From contig JAHEEB010000332.1 in assembly GCA_024640925.1 (NCBI GenBank), forward strand, positions 410 through 5,751: 5,342 nt of DNA. Reading direction: 5' to 3'. This document shows, in pieces, positions 1 to 5,342 of this stretch. Each line of letters opens with the position of its first letter. The stretch's first letter is position 1. This stretch comes from Bacteroidota bacterium (GTDB lineage: Bacteria; Bacteroidota; Bacteroidia; Bacteroidales; UBA10428). Under the pieces are notes generated by a model. The model had not been told where the DNA came from, made no database searches, and worked only from the letters and a program-made list of their open reading frames with translations. A program made the position numbers and the translations under genes.

Positions 1-4
1 CGGG

Positions 5-988
5 TTAATAATAATCGCTTCTCATATTTTTAATGACTTCATCCATAACTACAGTATATTCAACTTGAGAAAAACCGGAAACAAGCCCTAATCCATTCCC
101 AACGTTGGTATAAATAGAAACCGGTTGTACAAAAGGATTATCTTCCGCATTATAATTTCTTCCCATTGAACGAACATACTCATACATATTTTTATCAATC
201 TTTTTAAAGATAAGAACAAATTGTACGGTTGATGCAGTATCAAAATCGTATGGATTAATTGATGTACTTATAGTTAAATTGTTTTCACCATTGTCAAGCA
301 GCCTGTCTGAAAAATAGAATGAAAAACCACTTGCATCTTCGGTGGCATTTCTGTTGTTGTATGAATCGCCATAATCTCGCACTGTTTCTATATATGGTGC
401 ATTTGAATATATGGACTTTGTACTTTTACCAGAACAATAATAATAATCATAACCTGGACAATTTTGTATTTGTTTGAGCTCAACAGAATAGTATTCATCG
501 ATACCTGGTTGGTTCATGAATTTAATCTCATATTCGAAATCGTAGCTTTGGCTGCAAAATTCACAACCAATATTTTTAACTAATTCCAAATTGGTATCCA
601 CAACAATCATTTCAGGTCTGGTTGGTATTAAAAAATCAGCTGTAACGGTATTGATACCAGGAGCTGAAACCCGAAGTGAATAATTGTTCCCGGGTTCGTA
701 TGAATAGGTATCCAGGGAAAACCAGTTACTATCGTTGATAGCAAGCGAGCCAATAACCTCATTATTCTTATATAGTTCTGCTGAGGCGGCAGTTAGAGGT
801 GGAAATTCTATCGGATCATTAAGCCCTATGTTTTTGGTTATATAAAACGCCGGAAAGCTATCGGCTACAGCGTAACCAACTATAGTAATTTTATCCTCCG
901 GATCCTTTATTTCAAAGTCTTTTACAACCGATTCACATGAGATAAGGAATAGTGAATATATTATTATTAAAAATGATAATGTTTTCAT
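5..988 (-). CDS. DUF4249 family outer-membrane lipoprotein, partner of the upstream TonB-dependent receptor
   Basis: This 327-residue protein has a lipoprotein signal peptide: Lys2, a hydrophobic stretch at about 4-14, and the lipobox L15-I-S-C18. It should be lipidated at C18 and anchored in the outer membrane. E19 follows the cysteine, so inner-membrane retention is not suggested; K23-D-F-E may act as a weak surface-export signal. The body looks beta-rich. The C-terminal stretch NPFVQPVSIYTNVGNGLGL (284-302) is the part I recognise as typical of DUF4249. The mature chain has four further cysteines, C142/C145 (CxxC) and C177/C185, which may form disulfides or a metal site. I chose ATG at 988 over an in-frame TTG at 997 because it puts Lys at residue 2 and the hydrophobic core right after it. 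The start lies 13 nt after the receptor stop, so the genes are co-transcribed. The family is regularly found beside such receptors, but its biochemical role is not known to me. Family call is firm; function is open. Confidence 0.88.
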   Translation of the reverse strand: MKTLSFLIIIYSLFLISCESVVKDFEIKDPEDKITIVGYAVADSFPAFYITKNIGLNDPIEFPPLTAASAELYKNNEVIGSLAINDSNWFSLDTYSYEPGNNYSLRVSAPGINTVTADFLIPTRPEMIVVDTNLELVKNIGCEFCSQSYDFEYEIKFMNQPGIDEYYSVELKQIQNCPGYDYYYCSGKSTKSIYSNAPYIETVRDYGDSYNNRNATEDASGFSFYFSDRLLDNGENNLTISTSINPYDFDTASTVQFVLIFKKIDKNMYEYVRSMGRNYNAEDNPFVQPVSIYTNVGNGLGLVSGFSQVEYTVVMDEVIKNMRSDYY

Positions 989-1001
989 ATAAGTCAATTT
1001 T

Positions 1002-3431
1002 TTAGAATTTCAATGAATATCGGAAATATGGAATAAAAGGGAAAAGTGTTATCTGTTTTAGAACAGTCTCATACTCTTGTTTTGATTCATTCCATGTTTC
1101 GCCTTGATATACCATAAATGCATTCCTGCGGTTATAAGCATTATAAACGCCTAAACTCCAGGTACGTTCAGCTCGACGAAGTTGTTTTTTGAAGTTTATT
1201 CCAAAGTCAAGTCGATGATAATTGGGCATTCTGTAATTATTTCTTGTTTCAAAATTGCCATTCGTTTGAACACCCTGGTCATAGTAATTATCTGTTTGAA
1301 GACCTGAAATGGCCTGCTCAGCCCAATAAGGCGAAAGCCCCAGTTCATCGGGTAATGTAAATGCATTGCCTGTATAATAAACCCATGTTGCACCCAGATT
1401 GATTCTTTTTGTTATATCGTAGTTCACGACAATAGCCAGATTATGTCTTCTGTCGTAAGTAAAAGGAAATTCCCTGCCATAAGATATTTCATTAAATTGT
1501 CTGTTACTCCATGCAAGAGTATAACTAATCCAACCTCTGAAATTACCAATTCCTTTTTGCACCATGAATTCTGCACCATAGCTTTTCCCTGAGCCCTGTG
1601 TTGTCAATTCCTCCAATTCATTAAATCCCATGCTAAAAAAACCAAATCCTTCGCCATATTCTACCAAATGATTCATTTTTTTATAATAGCCTTCCAGTGT
1701 AAATTCATATTTATTGTTTAAATTATATGAAATGCCTAAGGCTGCCTGCCAGGCTTTCTGTGGCAAAAGTGTGGCCGTGCTTGGAATCCACAGGTCGGTC
1801 GGCAAACCAATAGTAGTATTGGTCAGCAAATTAATATATTGGCTCATCCAGACATAACTACCCTTAAACGAAAGATTATCGCTTGCCAGGTATCTTAAGG
1901 AAAACCTTGGCTCCGGGGAAATATATGTTTTTCCTTTTACTGAAAATATGCTTAGATGTCCGCCAATATTGGCCTTAAACGATTTAGAAATATTTATTTC
2001 GTCTTCAATGTATGCATAAAACTCATTTCCCAGAATATTCTTTTTACCAACTGTTGTATCGAAGTCCCATTCATTCTCGTTATAATCCTGTGAATAGACT
2101 CCTACTCCCGGAGAAAAAGTATGAAGAGTATTATTAACTCCAAATCGAATATAGTTTCTTTCGTTTAGTGGAAAGTCAAAATCATAATTAATACCCAAAT
2201 CACGAATCCGCGAATAATAGTCCAAATCGGACTTTTCATCTTCTTCTTCCGTTTCCGATTTATAATAATACTCTGAATTCATAAATATATCAAATGTGTA
2301 ATCGCTGAATGTAGTTGTGAGGTTACTAAATAACCTGTTGCTGAATTGGTGGTTCCATCGGGCTGCAGTAGTTATATTGCCCCATGTAATTCCGGCATTA
2401 TCCTTTGATTTTGAAACATACCCATCGGAAGAATTACTGTATTTCTCTTTCAGGTAAAATTTATCTTTCCCCAGGTAAACACTAAAATATAATCGGTCTT
2501 TATCAGAAATGATATGATTGACTTTGGCATTTAAATCGTAGAAAAAAGCGCCTGCATATGCTCTCTCATTTTCACCAAGCTGACTATTGTTTAGAGCCAT
2601 TTGAAAAGGAAGCGTAAGTAAATCGTAATAGGTACGCCTCCCTGATAGGATAAATGATGTTTTATCTTTTTTAATAGGCCCTTCAATTGTAATGTTTGAT
2701 GCTAAAAGTCCAATGGCCCCTTCGCCATGGAATTCCTTCATATTTCCCTCCTTCATACGAATATCCACAACCGACGAAAGCCTTCCTCCATAACGAGCAG
2801 GAAAACCTCCTTTTATGAGAGTTACGTTCTTTATTGCATCGGCATTGAAAACAGAGAAAAATCCGAAAAGGTGGTTAACATTATAGACTGGTACACCGTC
2901 TAATAGAATCAGGTTTTGGTCGGGCGCTCCTCCCCTTACAAAGAAACCTGCAGAACCTTCAGTTCCACTCTGGACTCCGGGCATGAGTTGAAGTGTTTTT
3001 ATTATATCTGTTTCTCCAAGCAATACAGGAGCCGATTTTATATCGGCCACTTTCATTTCTATCTGGCTCATTTGAGTACTCTGTACTCTTTGTTGCGGGC
3101 TTCTGTCTGTAACAACTACTTCCTCCAGATTTATGCTCAGGTCAATTCCAAAATCAATAACAGTATCTTTTGTAACATCTATATCAAGTATTATGGGAGA
3201 ACAACCTACATAAGAACAGATAAGCCTGATTTTACCTAAAGGTACTCGCAAAGCATAGTAACCGTAATTATTCGATACAGTACCATTTTTTGAGATTTCA
3301 TCGTAAATACTTGCCGAAATACAGGTCTCACCTGAACTGGCATCACTAACTTTTCCGCTTATCGTTGCTTTTTGCCCGAGAAAAGGCACAACAATGAGTA
3401 AAGAAAAAAACAATAAAAATGATTTCTTCAT
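1002..3431 (-). CDS. TonB-dependent outer-membrane receptor with N-terminal carboxypeptidase-regulatory-like domain
   Basis: This intact 809-residue protein should import a ligand across the outer membrane using TonB/ExbBD energy. Domains in order: a signal peptide (1 to about 19, cleavage near FLG/Q); a carboxypeptidase-regulatory-like beta-sandwich (about 22-100); a possible TonB box, EEVVVTD (103-109); a plug (about 125-230); and a 22-strand-type barrel to the C-terminal Phe. Plug landmarks are IKTLQLMPGVQSG (144-156), FVRGG (164-168), LILLDGVPVYN (174-184) and IKGGFPARYGGRLSSVVDIR (206-225). These mark the Bacteroidota subfamily that travels with DUF4249 lipoproteins, not the SusC subfamily. 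There is no STN domain, so it is probably not a sigma/anti-sigma transducer, and no SusD gene is in the window. A very acidic stretch (393-404) probably sits in an extracellular loop. Start at 3431 gives MKKSFLLFF, a normal export signal; no Shine-Dalgarno is seen, which is usual in this phylum. The substrate is unknown; iron chelates, peptides and other ligands are all possible. Confidence 0.95.
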   Translation of the reverse strand: MKKSFLLFFSLLIVVPFLGQKATISGKVSDASSGETCISASIYDEISKNGTVSNNYGYYALRVPLGKIRLICSYVGCSPIILDIDVTKDTVIDFGIDLSINLEEVVVTDRSPQQRVQSTQMSQIEMKVADIKSAPVLLGETDIIKTLQLMPGVQSGTEGSAGFFVRGGAPDQNLILLDGVPVYNVNHLFGFFSVFNADAIKNVTLIKGGFPARYGGRLSSVVDIRMKEGNMKEFHGEGAIGLLASNITIEGPIKKDKTSFILSGRRTYYDLLTLPFQMALNNSQLGENERAYAGAFFYDLNAKVNHIISDKDRLYFSVYLGKDKFYLKEKYSNSSDGYVSKSKDNAGITWGNITTAARWNHQFSNRLFSNLTTTFSDYTFDIFMNSEYYYKSETEEEDEKSDLDYYSRIRDLGINYDFDFPLNERNYIRFGVNNTLHTFSPGVGVYSQDYNENEWDFDTTVGKKNILGNEFYAYIEDEINISKSFKANIGGHLSIFSVKGKTYISPEPRFSLRYLASDNLSFKGSYVWMSQYINLLTNTTIGLPTDLWIPSTATLLPQKAWQAALGISYNLNNKYEFTLEGYYKKMNHLVEYGEGFGFFSMGFNELEELTTQGSGKSYGAEFMVQKGIGNFRGWISYTLAWSNRQFNEISYGREFPFTYDRRHNLAIVVNYDITKRINLGATWVYYTGNAFTLPDELGLSPYWAEQAISGLQTDNYYDQGVQTNGNFETRNNYRMPNYHRLDFGINFKKQLRRAERTWSLGVYNAYNRRNAFMVYQGETWNESKQEYETVLKQITLFPFIPYFRYSLKF

Positions 3432-3515
3432 AAGGTTACTGGTTGATGTTTGTGAAAAAATATATTTTATGACGATCCAAAAGTGTGTTTCGTTACAAAG
3501 GGATTAAAATTTCGT

Positions 3516-3528
3516 GTTCTTTAAGAAC
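3516..3528. promoter_or_regulatory. Perfect 13-bp inverted repeat, possible operator
   Basis: The sequence GTTCTTTAAGAAC has two perfect 6-bp arms around a single T. A one-base loop cannot fold as an RNA terminator hairpin, so protein binding to DNA is the more natural reading. It lies 85-97 bp before the receptor start codon and overlaps the -33 position of the best promoter candidate, where a repressor could block transcription. A 6-bp-arm dyad in AT-rich DNA can also arise by chance, and no regulator gene is nearby. Confidence 0.25.
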
Positions 3529-3546
3529 TTCCAGATCTTTCGAAAA

Positions 3547-3582
3547 TTAACGGATATATCTTTGAAAAAGTATTTTACTCAT
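3547..3582 (-). other. Candidate 11-codon leader ORF or decayed small gene
   Basis: An ATG at 3582 opens an 11-residue frame, MSKILFQRYIR, ending at TAA. It is preceded by AGGAG at 3590-3594, spaced 7 nt from the ATG, the clearest Shine-Dalgarno-like sequence seen in the window. Past the TAA the same frame stays open to 3493 and reads FSKDLEVLKEHEILIPL before the next stop, which looks protein-like. It could be a leader peptide, a short gene broken by one stop, or chance. Bacteroidota depend little on Shine-Dalgarno pairing, which weakens the argument. No homologue is recognised. Confidence 0.15.
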
Positions 3583-3599
3583 ATTGATACTCCTATAAT

Positions 3600-5342
3600 C
3601 TAAGCTTTTAAATCCAGACTTTCACCAGTTGATAGTCTTCTTCTATTTAGTATAGCTACAACAGAGAGTAGAATAATTACTGCTATTGCAATAAAAACGC
3701 CCGTTGGAATTGGTGCAGATTCACCCTGGGCATATGAATGCAATCCGGAGAGATAATAATTGACTCCGAAATAAGTCATTAATACCGAGGAATAGGCAAC
3801 CAAAGCCAGTATATTAAATAAAACCTCCTTCTTTAATGAGGGTATAAGGCGCATGTGAAGTACAAAGGCATAAACTATTACTGTAATAAGGGCCCAGGTT
3901 TCTTTTGGATCCCATCCCCAATACCTTCCCCAGGATACATTTGCCCATACTGCCCCCAAAAAAGTCCCAATGGTCAATAAATACAAACCTATTACCAAAG
4001 CTATTTCAATAATTCTTGTAAGGTTTACAATATGAATAGTTGAATGTTGAAAATTCTTTCTGTTCTGAATACTCATCATGAAAAGGTTAATGAAAGCCAT
4101 AAGTGCGCCAATACCCAAAAAACCATAGCTCGAAGTAATAACAGCAACATGTATTACAAGCCATTTTGATTTTAACACGGGCACCAGGTTTGTAATTTGA
4201 GGATCCATCCATGCCATATTTGCAACCAACAAAAATATAGAAGCCATAATAGCGGAAATTGCCGTTGCAACTTTGTTTTTCCTTAGCATGATTAAACCTG
4301 CCAATAGAGCAGACCAGCTAATAAATATCATGCTTTCGTATGAATTGGACCATGGTGCATGCCCCGATATATACCAGCGAATTCCTAATCCTATCGAATG
4401 TAACAGAAATGTACCTGCAATAGCTCCGGAAAAAATGTATTGAAATATTGCAAGTTTTCGGTTTTCGGAAAAAATAACAATTAACTGTTGAATCAGAAAA
4501 AACAATCCAAATATAAGATATAGAAAGGATGTATACTTAAAGATGTTCAATTTGTAATACCAATTTTCAATTTTTACAACATTCGTGTCGGGCAGGTTCT
4601 TCCCATATTTATTTTGATATTGTTTAATGGCATCAATAAGTTTATCAGGCGTAGTCCAATCTCCGGTTTTCATAGAATTTCTAACCTCTTCAAGATAATA
4701 GATCATCACATTTTCGACAAATACGGAATCGCCAGTATTAATATTACCACGAATATTGACAGGATTGTACCAACGGCCACTGCTATCGGAAGGGTTCGGA
4801 AATATTGTAATCATATTTCCCATAAACCAGTGATATAGAATATTCAAACGCTCGTCGAAACGGATTACGGCATTGTCGGTTTTTGACCTGGCAGATGGTT
4901 GTTTTCGAGATATATTATAAACAACTTCAGAACTAATAAACTCTCCTTGACCAATATATGTCTCGAACAATGAAATATGTTTTCCTGACAGGTGAAAATA
5001 TTCGGCAACCTGTGAGCCTGCATAAATAAATTGAACATTTTGCCATTTCTCGGGATATGCCAATATTCCAAGCATTACCTGACATGGGTTTTGTCCATTA
5101 ACAGAATTCTCATGGCTTACTTTTCTGAATATATCCGATGCAAGTGTGGAGATTGGTTTAGTCCTGCCCTGGTAATCACGAACTAATATACTGCCAAATT
5201 TTTCAGCATGGGTTGCCGGTATAACAGGCATAGAATCGGAAGTTTGAGTGTATGAAAGGCTGCAAGTTCCGAAAAATAGAAGAAGAATGGCCAGCTTTTT
5301 TCCGGAGACAAGACTACGAAAGTGACTATTCTTATTTACAAG
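3600..5342 (-). CDS. ccsA: System II cytochrome c synthase, CcsA (ResC) part of a probable CcsBA fusion; 5' end outside window
   Basis: The inner-membrane enzyme carries haem to the periplasm and joins it to CXXCH motifs of apocytochromes c. The frame is open to the window edge: 580 codons are seen and the true start is upstream. Numbering from the internal Met at 5231, a membrane helix (KLAILLLFFG) precedes residue 1. A periplasmic region follows (about 1-232) with GRTKPISTLASDIFRKVS (22-39), typical of the Bacteroidota form. Nine helices then lie near 234-254, 261-281, 298-315, 322-340, 357-385, 405-428, 444-459, 468-490 and 510-528. The WWD haem-binding motif WGRYWGWD (434-441; nt 3909-3932) is intact. 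H361 and H498 fit the two periplasmic haem ligands and H459 (LHMR) the transmembrane one. Loops rich in Arg/Lys (SENRK, LRKNK, LNRRR) fall on the cytoplasmic side, so the topology is consistent. The ResB part, with the other transmembrane histidine, would lie outside the window. Function is firm; the fusion is inferred. Confidence 0.93.
   Translation of the reverse strand, partial: LVNKNSHFRSLVSGKKLAILLLFFGTCSLSYTQTSDSMPVIPATHAEKFGSILVRDYQGRTKPISTLASDIFRKVSHENSVNGQNPCQVMLGILAYPEKWQNVQFIYAGSQVAEYFHLSGKHISLFETYIGQGEFISSEVVYNISRKQPSARSKTDNAVIRFDERLNILYHWFMGNMITIFPNPSDSSGRWYNPVNIRGNINTGDSVFVENVMIYYLEEVRNSMKTGDWTTPDKLIDAIKQYQNKYGKNLPDTNVVKIENWYYKLNIFKYTSFLYLIFGLFFLIQQLIVIFSENRKLAIFQYIFSGAIAGTFLLHSIGLGIRWYISGHAPWSNSYESMIFISWSALLAGLIMLRKNKVATAISAIMASIFLLVANMAWMDPQITNLVPVLKSKWLVIHVAVITSSYGFLGIGALMAFINLFMMSIQNRKNFQHSTIHIVNLTRIIEIALVIGLYLLTIGTFLGAVWANVSWGRYWGWDPKETWALITVIVYAFVLHMRLIPSLKKEVLFNILALVAYSSVLMTYFGVNYYLSGLHSYAQGESAPIPTGVFIAIAVIILLSVVAILNRRRLSTGESLDLKA

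Larger units (their letters stand above)
3432..3599 (-). promoter_or_regulatory. Intergenic gap holding the presumed promoter of the receptor/DUF4249 unit
   Basis: This 168-bp AT-rich gap separates the cytochrome gene stop from the receptor start. No stem-loop followed by a T-run is visible, so a classical terminator for the cytochrome gene is not supported. The best match to the Bacteroidota -7 consensus TAnnTTTG on the minus strand is TCCCTTTG at 3496-3503 (five of six fixed positions). That would start transcription about 60 nt upstream of the receptor ATG. No good TTTG is seen at the matching -33 position, which instead falls on the dyad at 3516-3528. CACTTTTG (3480-3487) and TATATTTT (near 3458-3465) are alternative -7 matches of equal quality. 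That a promoter lies here is inferred from gap length and a change of function; its exact position is a guess. Confidence 0.4.

Noticed and set aside
989..997. In-frame TTG at 997 as the start of the DUF4249 lipoprotein
   Set aside because: The ATG at 988 gives a standard signal peptide with Lys at residue 2 and needs no rare start codon; the TTG would add only M-T-Y before it.
1196..1393. 65-codon minus-strand open frame inside the receptor gene
   Set aside because: It lies wholly within the receptor coding sequence in another frame, and its product resembles no protein; the receptor frame explains the sequence.
2916..3239. 107-codon plus-strand open frame opposite the receptor plug region
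   Set aside because: It is antisense to a strongly conserved receptor domain and its translation is low-complexity and Cys/Tyr/Ser-rich, as expected of a shadow frame.
3533..3560. Short palindromes AGATCT, TTTCGAAA and GATATATC in the gap
   Set aside because: Each is only 6-8 bp in AT-rich DNA, which is expected by chance; none is followed by a T-run or has a partner.
3577..3592. Two TACTC copies 11 bp apart in the gap, as possible direct-repeat binding sites
   Set aside because: Five-base repeats are too short to stand out from chance, and they sit at the far end from the receptor start.
4614..4838. 74-codon plus-strand open frame opposite the cytochrome synthase
   Set aside because: It is antisense to the periplasmic loop of a real gene and shows no signal peptide, domain or ribosome binding site.
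4865..5071. 68-codon minus-strand open frame inside the cytochrome synthase
   Set aside because: It is out of frame within the conserved periplasmic domain and its product is not recognisable as any family.
1..5342. Mobile element, CRISPR array, tRNA/rRNA, toxin-antitoxin or defence system
   Set aside because: No terminal repeats, repeat-spacer pattern, RNA-gene signature or relevant protein is present; almost all of the window is three long, well-explained genes.

Overview
The window is AT-rich, with every gene on the minus strand, and almost certainly comes from a member of the Bacteroidota. Three things point there: a TonB-dependent receptor with an N-terminal carboxypeptidase-regulatory-like domain, its DUF4249 lipoprotein partner, and a CcsA of the large-loop type usually fused to ResB in this phylum. 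The genes have little Shine-Dalgarno signal, which also fits.

Layout in the direction of transcription (right to left): 5342-3600 is the C-terminal 580 codons of a System II cytochrome c synthase (CcsBA/ResBC type), whose 5' part lies outside the window. 3599-3432 is a 168-bp AT-rich gap. It probably holds the promoter of the next unit, a perfect 13-bp dyad, and a possible 11-codon ORF behind a good Shine-Dalgarno sequence. 3431-1002 is an intact outer-membrane TonB-dependent receptor. 988-5 is an intact DUF4249 lipoprotein that starts 13 nt after the receptor stop, so the two are surely one transcription unit. Four bases remain at the left edge.

The cytochrome gene serves haem attachment to periplasmic apocytochromes, so the organism respires with c-type cytochromes. 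The receptor/lipoprotein pair is a two-component outer-membrane uptake module without a SusD, and its substrate cannot be read from the sequence. No mobile element, CRISPR array, RNA gene or defence system is visible. This is mostly an ordinary region; its open questions are the function of the DUF4249 pair and the content of the 168-bp gap.
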